DNA of 64,000 nt, taken from positions 372,001-436,000 of the forward strand of contig CBDCHL010000003.1 of NCBI GenBank assembly GCA_965217195.1, in the 5' to 3' direction. The notes under the pieces are model-generated. The model was not told where the DNA came from. It ran no database searches and saw nothing but the letters and a program-made list of their open reading frames with translations. Positions 55,028 to 64,000 of this stretch are shown in pieces (position 1 is the stretch's first letter; every line of letters starts with the position of its first letter). The DNA is from UBA6623 sp965217195. GTDB taxonomy: Bacteria; Acidobacteriota; Terriglobia; Bryobacterales; UBA6623. The position numbers and the translations under genes are program-made.

Positions 55028-55164
55028 GGCGTGCCCCGTGGTTCCAGATTGGAAATACCTCCGGCTGATCAGCCCCTCCGTCTGGCTCTACTCCCAGTGG
55101 TAACCCGTTAGACTGCGGCGGGCGGGATGAGCCAGCCAGTCAGCCTGAAGGCTTCACCCGGCCT

Positions 55165-55212
55165 CGATAGATGTCGAGAAATGATTTCCCACTCGACAAT
55201 CGTCGGTGAGGG
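55165..55212 (+). repeat. Repeat R3, copy 2
   Basis: GATAGATGTCGAGAAATGAT, then TTCCCACTCGACAATCG; matches 19179-19222. GTCGAG and CTCGAC can pair across a 12-base loop. Confidence 0.65.
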
Positions 55213-55268
55213 ACCCCTCAGCAATCGGTCCGGCTGCCGGCAACCCAAGCCGTCCCAAGCACCTGGGG

Positions 55269-55344
55269 ACGGAAAAATGTCATAGTTTGTGACATCGATT
55301 GTTCTCGCCATCTATCTGCAAAACGGTAGAATTGGACCGTTGTG
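55269..55344 (+). promoter_or_regulatory. Promoter of the intact kinase gene (leaderless)
   Basis: GGGACGGAAAAATGTCATAG leader, TTTGTGACATCGATTGTTCT core; TTGTTC at 55299-55304, 22 nt, TAGAAT at 55327-55332, 9 nt, GTG start at 55342. No ribosome site. Confidence 0.7.
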
Positions 55345-57681
55345 ATAGGCGAAACCATATCCCACTACAAGATCGCCGCCAAGCTTGGCGAGGGCGGCAT
55401 GGGGGCCGTTTACAAGGCCGAGGACCTCAAGCTCAAGCGCACCGTAGCCCTCAAATTTCTGTCGTCTCGCGCCCTCGCCGACGAAGATCAGAGAGCGCGC
55501 TTCCTCCGTGAAGCGCAGGCCGCCGGGGGGCTCGACCATCCCAATATTTGCACTGTTTACGAAGTCGAAGAGGTCGCGGGCGAGACCTTCATTGCGATGG
55601 CCTACGTCGACGGCCGGAACCTGCAGGACAAGATCGCCGCCGGCCCGTTGGAGATCGATGACGCCTTAGACATCGCCCGCCAGGTCGCTCAGGGCCTGGA
55701 AGCAGCTCATCGGAAAGAGGTGGTTCATCGCGACATCAAGCCGGCCAATGTGATTATGACCCGCGAGGGAGTCGCGAAGATTGTCGACTTTGGCCTGGCT
55801 CAATTGGGCGGAGAGGGTCGTCTGACCGATGAAGGGGTCACCATAGGCACCACGGCCTACATGTCGCCCGAGCAGACGATGGCTGATCCGGTCGATCACC
55901 GCACGGACATCTGGTCGGTGGGCGCTCTTATCTACGAACTGGTCACCGGGCAGCCGCCCTTTCGGGGCTATTACGGCGATGCCATTGTCTACTCGATCGT
56001 CCATGAAGAACCCGAGGCGATAAGCGAGCTGCGACGCGACGTTCCGCCCGCGCTCGAACAAATCGTTACCAAAGCGCTCGCCAAGAGTCCTGATGAGCGC
56101 TACCAACAAATGGGCGAGATGCTGGCCGCCCTCGAATCTCTCGACACAAATGTTGAATCCGGAACAGGCGAAACCCCCGCGCCGCCGGTGATAGCCGTCG
56201 AGCGAAAGTGGAAGCTTGCTCTCGGCGGTGCCGCGGCGGCGCTTGCCTTGCTTGCCTTGCTGGTCACGGGTTCGCTCTTTCGTTCCCCGGGCCGGCAGGA
56301 CGCAATCGATTCGATCGCGGTCTTGCCTCTGCGAAATCTCGCCAACGACCCTGACCAGGATTACCTAGTGAACGGGATGCACGAGGCGTTGATCGCCGAG
56401 CTGGCCCAGATTCGGGCGCTGGCGGTGATTTCGCGCACCTCGGTAAACCGCTACCGCAATACAGAAAAGTCCATACCCCAGATCGCGGCCGAGCTCAACG
56501 TCGACGCGGTGGTCGAGGGCTCGGTGTTGAAAGCCGGGCAGAATGTGCGGATCACCGCGCAGCTTATCGGGACCGAGCCGGAGCGACACCTGTGGGCGCA
56601 AACCTATGACGGTGATCTGCGGGACGTTCTGATGCTGCAGAGTCAAGTGGCGCAAGCGGTGGCGAAGGAAATCAAGGTGGCCGTGACGCCCGAAGAAGAA
56701 GCCCGCCTGGCAAGCGCCCGCGAACTCGATCCTACCGTCTACCAGCATTACCTGCGGGGCCGTGAATTTTGTAGTACGCAGGACGAAAGCAAGCTGTACC
56801 GAGGCGTCGATCAGTTCCGGTTGGCGATCGACCGCGACCCGAGCTATGCTCCTCCCTACGCCGGCCTGGCCAGATGCTATGCCACTCTCTCGATGTTCTT
56901 TATCCCTCCCGCCGAAGCAGCTCCCCGCGCGGAGGCGGCCGTGAATCAGGCTCTCAGGCTTGATCAAGAGCTCGCTGAGGCCCACGCGATGAAGGGCTAC
57001 ATGAAGCTGTATTTCAACGGGGATTTCTCGGGCGAAAAAGACTTCGGGCGAGCGTTAGAGCTTGATCCCAACAGTGTCACAGCCCTGCTGGATTATGCGT
57101 GGTATTTGACGGTGAGTGCGCGTTTCGATGAAGCTGTTGCGCTGAACAAGCGCGCCGTGGAGCTTGATCCGCTCGGGCCCACGACAGTCGCGAAACTAGG
57201 GTGGGTAAGCTTGATGGCCCGCCGCTACGATGAGTCGATCCTTCACTTTCAGAAGGCCTTCGAGTTAGATTCCGATCTCATCTATGGACCGGCTTTCATC
57301 GCGGTTAACTACGTAAAAAAGGGCATGGCCGCGGAAGCCGCCGTTGCAGTGGAGAAAGCCGAGGCTCTCGCCCCCTCGTCTGAAGATCACAATTTTCTCG
57401 GCCTTCTCGGATGGGTCTACGCTTCACTAGGCCGAAGAGTCGATGCGCAGAGGATCCTCAACCACATGACCGGATTGTCGCCACGCCGGTACGTCGGGAA
57501 AAGCCATCTTGCTACGGTTCATGGCGCTCTGGGAGATGCGGATTCCGCCTTCCGGCTGCTGCGCGAAGCCGCCGCGGCGGATGAGATGCTCGTGCTCCTC
57601 AAGACCCATCCGATGTCGGACCCGCTGCGCGCCGACCCGCGATTTGACGCGCTGGTGAACGAACTCGGGTTTGGAGACTGA
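55342..57681 (+). CDS. PknB-type Ser/Thr kinase with C-terminal TPR domain
   Basis: 779 residues. Kinase domain 9-270: GEGGMGAVYK, catalytic Lys38 (VALKFL), VVHRDIKPANVIMT (HRD), DFGLAQLGG, and GTTAYMSPEQ. TM helix near 300 (LALGGAAAALALLALLVTG). FlgO/TolB-N-like segment (SIAVLPLRNLANDPDQDYLV, VDAVVEGSVLKAGQNVRITA), then TPRs (YRGVDQFRLAIDRDPSYAPP, GRALELDPNSVTALLDYAWY) to the end. The nearest paralogue is the kinase at 61974. Probably a transmembrane signalling kinase; the leaderless GTG start is supported by the promoter spacing. Confidence 0.93.
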   Translation: MIGETISHYKIAAKLGEGGMGAVYKAEDLKLKRTVALKFLSSRALADEDQRARFLREAQAAGGLDHPNICTVYEVEEVAGETFIAMAYVDGRNLQDKIAAGPLEIDDALDIARQVAQGLEAAHRKEVVHRDIKPANVIMTREGVAKIVDFGLAQLGGEGRLTDEGVTIGTTAYMSPEQTMADPVDHRTDIWSVGALIYELVTGQPPFRGYYGDAIVYSIVHEEPEAISELRRDVPPALEQIVTKALAKSPDERYQQMGEMLAALESLDTNVESGTGETPAPPVIAVERKWKLALGGAAAALALLALLVTGSLFRSPGRQDAIDSIAVLPLRNLANDPDQDYLVNGMHEALIAELAQIRALAVISRTSVNRYRNTEKSIPQIAAELNVDAVVEGSVLKAGQNVRITAQLIGTEPERHLWAQTYDGDLRDVLMLQSQVAQAVAKEIKVAVTPEEEARLASARELDPTVYQHYLRGREFCSTQDESKLYRGVDQFRLAIDRDPSYAPPYAGLARCYATLSMFFIPPAEAAPRAEAAVNQALRLDQELAEAHAMKGYMKLYFNGDFSGEKDFGRALELDPNSVTALLDYAWYLTVSARFDEAVALNKRAVELDPLGPTTVAKLGWVSLMARRYDESILHFQKAFELDSDLIYGPAFIAVNYVKKGMAAEAAVAVEKAEALAPSSEDHNFLGLLGWVYASLGRRVDAQRILNHMTGLSPRRYVGKSHLATVHGALGDADSAFRLLREAAAADEMLVLLKTHPMSDPLRADPRFDALVNELGFGD

Positions 57682-57780
57682 ACGGCCACCGAGCGGTGGG
57701 GATGACAGGCCCATGCTCAACCGCGGACTCCGGCCGCGGCTCTGTTCGGCCGGCTGAAGTTTTCGCCACGATCGCCTGAC

Positions 57781-59840
57781 TCACTCGCGGAAACCGATTT
57801 GTCGCAGTAGGTTTTGAAAGCGCGGATCGTCTCGAAGCGGCTCCAGCCGGGCGTCGACGTTGAGCCAGGCCATCGATCGGGATCGGAGCCGATACCCTTC
57901 CCGGAGTTGTTCCATGGCCTTGTCCTTCTCACCTAGACCCAGATGAACAATTGCAAAGTTGAAAGGCGATACGTATCGCTCCTCGGCCAGTTCCTCCAAG
58001 TCGGCCAGCATGGCACGGGCGAGTTTCTCTTCTCCGGCCCGGCCATAGGTGAAACCGAGCGAGCCGAGGGAAACAGGGTTGTTGTCAGATAGGAACGCTG
58101 CCTTTGATAGCGCGGCAATCGCCTGCTTGTAGATCCCCTGTTCTTGGTAGATATCGCCAAGTATCCAGTGAGCCGCCCAGAAATTGGGGTTCAGCTCGAG
58201 CACTTTCTCCAACTGTTGGACGGCCTCGTCGTGACGCTGGCGCGATCATACTGCTGAGCAAGGTTCAGATTGGCGGCGAGGGAAAGGGGGTCCAAGTCTC
58301 TCGCACGCTGAGCTTTCGCGATCGCCTCGCCTGTTTGACCCGTGACTTCGTAATACAGCGAGTACCACAAAAAGCCCTGGGCGTAGCTTGGATTGAGGTC
58401 CGTGGCTCGGCGGAACTGTCTCTCAGCTTCTTCGAAGTCCCAGTCGTATTTCAAACTAATCATGCCTAGCACGCCATGGGCCTCCTCGACAGATTCGGAG
58501 AGTTCGAGCGCCGCTTCGGCCTCTTCGCGTGCTCGCGGTAAGACGTCGCTTGGACGTTCGACCTCCAACCCGTGGCCTCCCAACAAGCAGTAGCAGCCGG
58601 CCAATCCCGAATAGGCCTGAGCGAAGGCGGGATCTTCCCCAATCGCCCTTTCGAAGTACTCGATGCCTTTTCGAAACCCGCTTTCGGTGATTTGTTCGCG
58701 AAAGTATCGACCCGTTAGATAGGCTTCGTAGGCGAGGATGTTGGATGTGCCCGAAACCCGCGTGGGCGCCTCCGGCCGGTCGAGTAGCTTCAAAGCCAGG
58801 GAACGGGATATGAGATTGGCGACCTCGGTCTGCAGTTGCAGGACGCTGTCAAGACGTTTTTCGTAGTCCTCAACCCAGGTGTGAGTTCGGTCGCGAACAT
58901 CGATCAACTGAACCGTGATACGAACACGCTCGTTTTCCCGACGCAAACTTCCCTCGACCGCGTAGTCGACCCCTAGTTCCTCGCCCATCAGCCCTATCGG
59001 CTTTGCGGAGGCCTTGTAACCGGCCGTCGACGTACGCGCGATTACTCCGAGACGCTCCGGGTTTAGCCGACCCAACTGGGAGATGACTTCCTCGGTGAGA
59101 CCGCCGACAAAATAGTCCTGCTCAGGATCGCCCGTATAGTTGTCAAACGGAAGCACCGCCAACAAGATTCGCCCCGGGGGGGCGGGAGGTCTCGCTCCGG
59201 AGTCTTGTTCGTCGGAGCTACTGGTCAGTAGGTACGCAACAACCGCAATGGCCGCGGCTGCAAGTACCGCAACCCACCAGGACCTTGGGGATCGATCCGG
59301 TCGTTCGTTGTCGGCGCTGGGTCCCCGCGAAACATCAGGCTCAATCGATGCCGGCGCGACTGATGCGGGGTGTCTTGGAACCTCTAAAAAGACCGGCGAG
59401 TAGGTTCCTTTGGGAACCTCAATCAGCAGTGGATCGTTCGAGCCGGCGGTGTCGTAATATTCTCTTAATTTCGAGCGCAGTCGCCGCGCATCCACCCGCA
59501 CAATGGCATCGGCGCTCGGCTCAAACGATTCGCCGCGATCATATACCTCGACCCCGATGGCGTACTCGCTGAGTTTGTCGGCTCGGCCGGCGAGTGTCTC
59601 TTCAACGATAAACCGCAAAAAACGGGTCATTCGCTCGGATGGAGCGAAGGGCCCGCTTCGGACAATCTTGTCGAGTTGGGCGCGGACGGCTTCCGGGGAG
59701 GTCTCGGACGAGGGTGACCCGTTCTCCTTATTTCCCGCGTCCCCTGATTGATTCCGGGCCTTCACGACCGCTGTCCCCAAGTAATGCGAGTTGTTACAGA
59801 TCCACAGTTCCACCCCGACCGGCGATTCGGAGTATAGCAT
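57781..59840 (-). pseudogene. Winged-helix/FlgO-like/TPR sensor, frameshifted
   Basis: The N-terminal domain (EAVRAQLDKIVRSGPFAPSE, ADAIVRVDARRLRSKLREYY) is the CadC/adenylate-cyclase-associated regulatory type. A TM helix follows (WWVAVLAAAAIAVVAYLLTS), then AVLPFDNYTGDPEQDYFVGG and AVEGSLRRENERVRITVQLI, then TPRs. The frame ends at 58191, while TPRs continue in another frame from QLEKVLELNPNFWAAHWILG to LRQIGFRE (stop 57781). The break is near 58225-58245. Joined, about 685 residues. The start could be ATG 59840 or an internal GTG at 59765. Pseudogene or sequence error; the kinase-like TPR end suggests the same signalling family. Confidence 0.75.
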
Positions 59841-60040
59841 CGGATCCCGCTCCCCGGGCCGGCTTTGGGCTGCTCGGTGGACGTTCAGCCTGCAATCGAA
59901 CGGCGCCCTACCGGCTCAAGTGCGCGTTTCACACGGTTAATAACTTGAAACGCGTGGCCGACCCCTGCATGATCGACTCTCATCAGCCCCGGGGAGCGAC
60001 CCACAGGGCGATTAGTAACCGACGGCGGAAAGGGGATCAA

Positions 60041-60622
60041 ATGACTTACCGAATCGTTGAAAAAGGCATCATCGTTTTGGCGGCGGCGATCCCGCTGCTG
60101 GTAATTGGGGCGTTGTTTGCACTGCCCGCGCCCATGCAGGACGTCCGATTCGACAGTTCAGGGGAACTTCTGCGGCCCACCGGATATCGAGAGTGGGTGT
60201 ACGTGGGAACGCCCCTGACCCCGAACGACATGAACGGGGGGGAGGCCCCGTTTCCGGAGTTTCACAGCGTGTATATCAACGACTCGGCGTGGAACACCTA
60301 CAAGCGGACAGGCAAGTTTGCTGATGGGACCGTGGTGGTCAAGGAATTGCTCAGCGTGGGAACAAAGCAGGCCTCCAGCGGCAAGGGCTATTTCATGGGC
60401 GAGTTCATCGGTTTGGAAGCCGCCGTAAAGGACTCCAAGAGATTCCCCAACGAGCCGGGCTACTGGGCCTACTTCAGCTTTGGCCACAGCTATCCCCTGG
60501 CGTCCAAGACGAAACCGCAGAAGACCGCCAGCTGTGCCGCTTGCCACCACGCTTTAGCCGCGGACGACATGGTTTTTACCCAGTACTACCCGGTTCTTCA
60601 GGCCGCAAAGGGGAAGAAGTAG
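60041..60622 (+). CDS. Cytochrome P460 family protein
   Basis: 193 residues from ATG 60041. An N-terminal anchor (EKGIIVLAAAIPLLVIGALF) is followed by the P460 fold: YREWVYVGTPLTPNDMNGGE, FPEFHSVYINDSAWNTYKRT, GTVVVKELLSVGTKQASSGK. The C-terminal heme motif CAACH is at 165-169 in TASCAACHHALAADDMVFTQ. P460 enzymes oxidise hydroxylamine and can handle NO. The neighbouring globin and NTF2-like genes fit a reactive-nitrogen role. Separate from the downstream gene by 138 bp. Confidence 0.88.
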   Translation: MTYRIVEKGIIVLAAAIPLLVIGALFALPAPMQDVRFDSSGELLRPTGYREWVYVGTPLTPNDMNGGEAPFPEFHSVYINDSAWNTYKRTGKFADGTVVVKELLSVGTKQASSGKGYFMGEFIGLEAAVKDSKRFPNEPGYWAYFSFGHSYPLASKTKPQKTASCAACHHALAADDMVFTQYYPVLQAAKGKK

Positions 60623-60760
60623 GGCGACCCGTTCCAAGTAAAAAAAAACGGGGCGGCGGGAGGCGCAAACGCCCGGCTCACGAGAGCCGTGGCGCGCCAG
60701 GCAGATACAAGCTTTTCGTAGTACCAATCACACACTAAGTAGAACAAAGGAGAGAGAGAA

Positions 60761-61111
60761 ATGGAAAATCTAAGACAGGTTGACAACGAACTGAATGAAA
60801 TGACAAGCGCTGGTCAGATTCTTGAAGCCCTGGAGCGTTTCTATTCAGAGGACTGCACCTTCCAAGAAGGAAACAAGGAGCCTATGGTCGGACGCCAGGC
60901 CCACCACGACCACTTGACCGAATTCTTCGCAAGCCTGAAGGAGTTCAAAGGCGCGACGCTGCACTCTCAAGGAGTTGCTGAAAACGCCACGCTGACGGAG
61001 TGGACCTTCGACATGGTGGGTCCGGACGGCCCCATGGTCTGGAACGAAGTCCTGCGCCGCCAGTGGCGAGATGGAAAAGTCGTTTCGGAGCGCTATTACA
61101 CCGCCGACTAG
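60761..61111 (+). CDS. NTF2/SnoaL-like protein
   Basis: 116 residues with a strong ribosome site (AAAGGAGAGAGAG). ENLRQVDNELNEMTSAGQIL, EALERFYSEDCTFQEGNKEP, VGRQAHHDHLTEFFASLKEF and a C-terminal WNEVLRRQWRDGKVVSERYY: the cone-shaped alpha+beta fold of SnoaL-like proteins. Small-molecule binding or isomerase activity possible but not assignable. It shares its unusual leader (AGAACAAAGGAGAGAGAGA) with the globin upstream region. Confidence 0.8.
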   Translation: MENLRQVDNELNEMTSAGQILEALERFYSEDCTFQEGNKEPMVGRQAHHDHLTEFFASLKEFKGATLHSQGVAENATLTEWTFDMVGPDGPMVWNEVLRRQWRDGKVVSERYYTAD

Positions 61112-61140
61112 AGAAAGGCGGCGCCTAGTCTCACCGCATT

Positions 61141-61196
61141 CGGCGACAAGATCAGGCTCTTGAATTCTTTCGGACTTCGGGAGCTTGACCACTCCG
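61141..61196 (+). repeat. Direct repeat left of the globin gene
   Basis: CGACAAGATCAGGCTCTTGA, TTCTTTCGGACTTCGGGAGC, TTGACCACTCCGGCT matches 61868-61923 over about 56 bp with a few differences. The two copies bracket the globin gene. Confidence 0.75.
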
Positions 61197-61332
61197 GCTG
61201 TACGAATCAGACACCAAGCAGAACAAAGGAGAGAGAGACATGCAGAGTCCAAAAGATGTTGACGGGAAATTTACTGGAACGGCCCGAGCGGGCCGGATTC
61301 CTGACACCTCACAAACACAAAAGGAGAGAGAC

Positions 61333-61800
61333 ATGCACACCAACACAACAAAATCGAAGAGCTTTGCCCTTTGCGCGACGCTTGCCGCGCTCCTATTGAT
61401 GCTCACATTGCCTGTGCCCGCGCAGGCTGAGAATAACGAGAAGTCCCTCTACGAGAGGCTCGGCGGGTACGACGCGGTCTCCGCGGTGGGCGATGATTTC
61501 GCGGCGAAGCTGTTCGAGGACGAGCAGGTAGGGAAGTTCTTCGTCGGGATGGGTACCGATACTCGTGAGCAATTTCGGCAAAAGAACAAGAACCTCGTAT
61601 GTAACGTCACAGGCGGTCCTTGCAAGATCATCAGCCGTTCGGCGAAGGTCACGCATGCCGGACTGGGTATCACGGAGAGCGACTTCGACGTCGTTGCCAA
61701 TCACTTAGGTGACACGCTGAACAAGTTCAATGTGCCGGAAAAGGAGCAGCAAGAGCTGTTCGCGATCATCAACACTCTAAAACCCGACATTGTCGATTGA
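61333..61800 (+). CDS. Exported group I truncated hemoglobin
   Basis: 155 residues. ATG 61333 with AAGGAGAGAG just upstream. Signal peptide (FALCATLAALLLMLTLPVPA, QAE), then the 2-on-2 globin: SLYERLGGYDAVSAVGDDFA, KLFEDEQVGKFFVGMGTDTR, QKNKNLVCNVTGGPCKIISR, and proximal His in KVTHAGLGITESDFD. Group I truncated globins bind O2/NO and can detoxify NO; an exported form next to P460 suggests periplasmic reactive-nitrogen handling. An in-frame ATG at 61240, also with a good ribosome site, would give a 31-residue N-terminal extension lacking a signal and is probably a duplicate leader. Confidence 0.88.
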   Translation: MHTNTTKSKSFALCATLAALLLMLTLPVPAQAENNEKSLYERLGGYDAVSAVGDDFAAKLFEDEQVGKFFVGMGTDTREQFRQKNKNLVCNVTGGPCKIISRSAKVTHAGLGITESDFDVVANHLGDTLNKFNVPEKEQQELFAIINTLKPDIVD

Positions 61801-61867
61801 CATTCGTCGATGGGATGGGTCGGCCGGTCGGTGAACGGGTGCAGCCCGAACAGCCGTTAGGCCGCAG

Positions 61868-61923
61868 CCGCGGCAACAAGGTCAGGCTCCTGAATCTTTC
61901 GGACTTCGGGAGCTTGACCACCT
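61868..61923 (+). repeat. Direct repeat right of the globin gene
   Basis: CAACAAGGTCAGGCTCCTGA, ATCTTTCGGACTTCGGGAGC, TTGACCACCTTGGCT; partner of 61141-61196. It lies just upstream of the next kinase gene, whose usual promoter box is missing. Confidence 0.75.
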
Positions 61924-61973
61924 TGGCTGGGGAAAGGGCGCTTGTTTAGTCCAACAACCGCAAACCTGGTGTC

Positions 61974-64000
61974 ATGAACTCTCACACCATCTCCCACTAC
62001 AAGATCGGCGACAAGATCGGCGAAGGCGGGATGGGCAGCATCTACAAGGCCGAGGATCTCACACTCAAACGCACTGTCGCCCTGAAGTTTCTCTCGCGTC
62101 GCGCCCTCGAGGACGAAGATCAGAAAGCACGCTTCCTGCGTGAAGCTCAAGCCGCCGCGGGGCTCGACCATCCGAAGCTCAAGCCGCCGCGGGGCTCGAC
62201 CATCCGAACCTGCACGGTTTACGAAGTCGAAGAGGCCGCGGGCGAGACGTTCATCGCGATGGCCTACCTCGACGGCCGGAACCTGCGGGATAGGATCGCC
62301 GCCGGCCCGCTGGACATCGATGACGCCTTAGACATGGCCCAGCAGGTCGCTCAAGGCTTGCAGGCGGCTCATAAGAAGGAGGTGGTTCATCGCGACATCA
62401 AACCGGCCAACGTGATTGTCACGACCGAGGGTGTGGCGAAGATTGTCGACTTTGGCTTGGCCCAACTGGGCGGAGAGGGTCGCCTGACGAAAGAGGGGGT
62501 CACCATTGGGACGACGGCCTACATGTCGCCGGAGCAGGCGATGGCCGCCCCGCTCGATCACAGGACCGACATCTGGTCGCTTGGTGTACTGATCCATGAG
62601 ATGGTCACAGGGCAGACGCCGTTTCGAGGGCATTACGCCGATGCCATCGTGTATTCGATCGTCAATGAAGAACCAGAGGCGATGGGCGAGCTGCGAAGCG
62701 ATGCTCCGCCCGCGTTGCAACAGATCGTGACGAAGGCCCTAGCGAAGAGTCCCGGTGAGCGGTATCAGCACGTCGACGAGATGCTGGCCGATCTCCAGTC
62801 TCTCCGGGCGAATCTTGAATCCGGATCAGCCGAAGCCCCACTGCCCGACAAGCAACCGGCCGGCCGGAAGCGGAAACTGGTTCTCAGCGGTGTTCCAGCA
62901 CTTGCGGCCTTGGTGACGGCAGTTACGGTCTTTCTCTCCACCGGCCACGAAGAGGCAATCAATTCTATTGCGGTGTTGCCGCTGGAGAATCTCTCCGGCG
63001 ACCCTGAGCAGGATTACTTCGTCAACGGGATGCACGAGGCGTTGATCGCTGAGCTGGCCCAGATTGGGGCTTTGACGGTAATCTCGCGCACGTCAGTAAA
63101 CCGTTATCGGGATACGGAGAAGTCGATACCTGAGATCGCGGATGAATTGAATGTCGATGCGGTGGTCGAGGGCTCGGTGTTGAGAGCCGGCGACAGAGTC
63201 CGCATCACCGCGCAACTTATCGGGACAGAGCCGGAGCGGCATCTATGGGCGCAGAGCTATGACCGGGACTTGCGGGACGTGCTGAGCTTACACAGTCAGG
63301 TGGCGCGGGCGGTGGCGAAGAAAGTCCGGGTGGCGGTGACGCCCGAGGAGGAAGCCCGCCTGGCGAGCACCCGCCAGGTCGACCCGGATGTCTATCAGCA
63401 TTACCTAATGGGGCGTCAGCTATGTACCTCGCATATCGAAAGCGAGCTCTACCGAGGCGTCGATCAGTTTAGGCAGGCAATCGAGCGCGATCCCAGCTAC
63501 GCCCCTCCACAAGCCGGCCTGGCCAGATGCTACACCATTCTCGCATTGTTCTTTCTGCCTCCCAGGGAAGCGGCGCCGCGCGTGAAGGCGGCAGTCGCTG
63601 AGGCGCTAAGGCTTGATGAGGAGCTCGCGGAGGCCCATGCGATGAACGGCTTCATGAAGCTACTCTTCGACAGGGACTTCTCAGGGCAAGAAGACTTCGA
63701 GCGAGCCCTGGAGCTTGATCCCAACAGTGTCACGGCCCTGATGGATTATGGGTGGTACTTGACCGCGAGCGGACGTTTCGATGAAGCCCGTGCGAAGTAC
63801 AAGCGCGCCGTGGATCTTGATCCACTCGGGCCCACGACGGTCATGGTTTGGGGGTGGGCAAGCTTCGTGGCGCGCCGATACGATGAGTCGATCCTTCACC
63901 TTCAGAAGGCACTCGAACTACATTCCGATTTCGTATACGCATATGCTTTCCTCTCGGCCGGTTACGTACAGAAGGGGATGCTTCCGGAAGCTGCTGCCGC
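61974..64000 (+). CDS. PknB-type Ser/Thr kinase with TPR domain (runs off the window)
   Basis: ATG 61974 gives NSHTISHYKIGDKIGEGGMG; 675 codons are visible and the frame is still open at 64000. Kinase motifs: GEGGMGSIYK, VALKFL, VVHRDIKPANVIV, DFGLAQLGG, GTTAYMSPEQ; then a TM segment (SGVPALAALVTAVTVFLST), SIAVLPLENLSGDPEQDYFV and TPRs. After LDHP the sequence KLKPPRGSTIRT replaces the usual NICT. A 32-bp tandem duplication plus a nearby 2-base loss inserts 10 residues between helix C and strand beta4 without breaking the frame. Close paralogue of the kinase at 55342. The standard TAGAAT box is absent upstream; only TTGTTT at 61942 remains. Confidence 0.85.
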   Translation, partial: MNSHTISHYKIGDKIGEGGMGSIYKAEDLTLKRTVALKFLSRRALEDEDQKARFLREAQAAAGLDHPKLKPPRGSTIRTCTVYEVEEAAGETFIAMAYLDGRNLRDRIAAGPLDIDDALDMAQQVAQGLQAAHKKEVVHRDIKPANVIVTTEGVAKIVDFGLAQLGGEGRLTKEGVTIGTTAYMSPEQAMAAPLDHRTDIWSLGVLIHEMVTGQTPFRGHYADAIVYSIVNEEPEAMGELRSDAPPALQQIVTKALAKSPGERYQHVDEMLADLQSLRANLESGSAEAPLPDKQPAGRKRKLVLSGVPALAALVTAVTVFLSTGHEEAINSIAVLPLENLSGDPEQDYFVNGMHEALIAELAQIGALTVISRTSVNRYRDTEKSIPEIADELNVDAVVEGSVLRAGDRVRITAQLIGTEPERHLWAQSYDRDLRDVLSLHSQVARAVAKKVRVAVTPEEEARLASTRQVDPDVYQHYLMGRQLCTSHIESELYRGVDQFRQAIERDPSYAPPQAGLARCYTILALFFLPPREAAPRVKAAVAEALRLDEELAEAHAMNGFMKLLFDRDFSGQEDFERALELDPNSVTALMDYGWYLTASGRFDEARAKYKRAVDLDPLGPTTVMVWGWASFVARRYDESILHLQKALELHSDFVYAYAFLSAGYVQKGMLPEAAA
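62142..62205 (+). repeat. 32-bp perfect tandem duplication inside a kinase gene
   Basis: Unit GAAGCTCAAGCCGCCGCGGG plus GCTCGACCATCC occurs twice (62142-62173, 62174-62205). Frame is regained because AACATCTGC of the paralogues is AACCTGC here (2 bases fewer). Confidence 0.9.

Noticed and set aside
57682..57705. CCACC-GAGC-GGTGG hairpin after the kinase gene as a terminator
   Set aside because: Short stem without a T-run; not enough to call.

Overview
The window looks like chromosomal DNA of an Acidobacteriota member (Solibacteres/Vicinamibacteria-like). The evidence is GC-rich sequence, several large PknB-type Ser/Thr kinases with C-terminal TPRs, an Oar-type TonB-dependent receptor, a DUF1553/DUF1501 pair, PQQ-like propeller proteins, an HTH-PD40 sensor and a winged-helix-TPR sensor. 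No taxonomic marker such as 16S rRNA is present, so this is inference from gene families.

Layout. 0.7-7.8 kb: a heavy-metal RND efflux operon (Cys-rich small protein, CusC-, CusB-, CusA-like, secreted protein). 8.4-12.4 kb, minus strand: fructose-1,6-bisphosphatase and an Oar-like receptor. 13-26 kb: mostly single plus-strand genes (PIG-L deacetylase, a UxxC selenoprotein, M20 peptidase, PQQ propeller, small secreted protein, HGSNAT-type acyltransferase, DEAD-box helicase) mixed with gene remnants. 26.5-28.5 kb: a group II intron. 28.5-38.3 kb, minus strand: a frameshifted PD40 sensor, a second PQQ propeller and the DUF1501/DUF1553 pair. 38.8-42.1 kb: an intact kinase followed by a truncated paralogue. 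42.1-50.3 kb: an apparent integrative island ending at tRNA-Arg(TCT), carrying a SEFIR-domain fusion, a zinc-ribbon/HTH protein, a DUF3987 protein and an inactivated integrase. 50.4-55 kb: a second, decaying element on the other side of the tRNA with phage-like replication genes. 55.3-64 kb: kinase, winged-helix/TPR sensor, a cytochrome P460 / NTF2-like / exported truncated globin cluster, and a kinase that runs off the window.

The most striking feature is a dispersed module, about 17 copies, all on the plus strand: (G)ACATCGATTGTT, then exactly 22 nt, then TAGAAT or TACAAT, then exactly 9 nt, then GTG/ATG/TTG and the first codons of a kinase (IGQTISHYKI). Two copies drive intact kinase genes, apparently as leaderless mRNAs. 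Most others are solitary and sit upstream of unrelated genes, sometimes fused to them. Kinase C-terminal fragments and companion intergenic repeats lie nearby, so the region looks like a collapsed kinase array whose promoter/start modules were retained or spread.

The second notable item is an in-frame TGA in a thioredoxin-like lipoprotein at 14149-15582. It falls at the first position of a would-be CxxC and is followed by a good bacterial SECIS-type hairpin, indicating a selenoprotein. Short tandem duplications (26 bp in an integrase, 32 bp in a kinase) and many single-base frameshifts show active decay, or assembly error, in the accessory parts.
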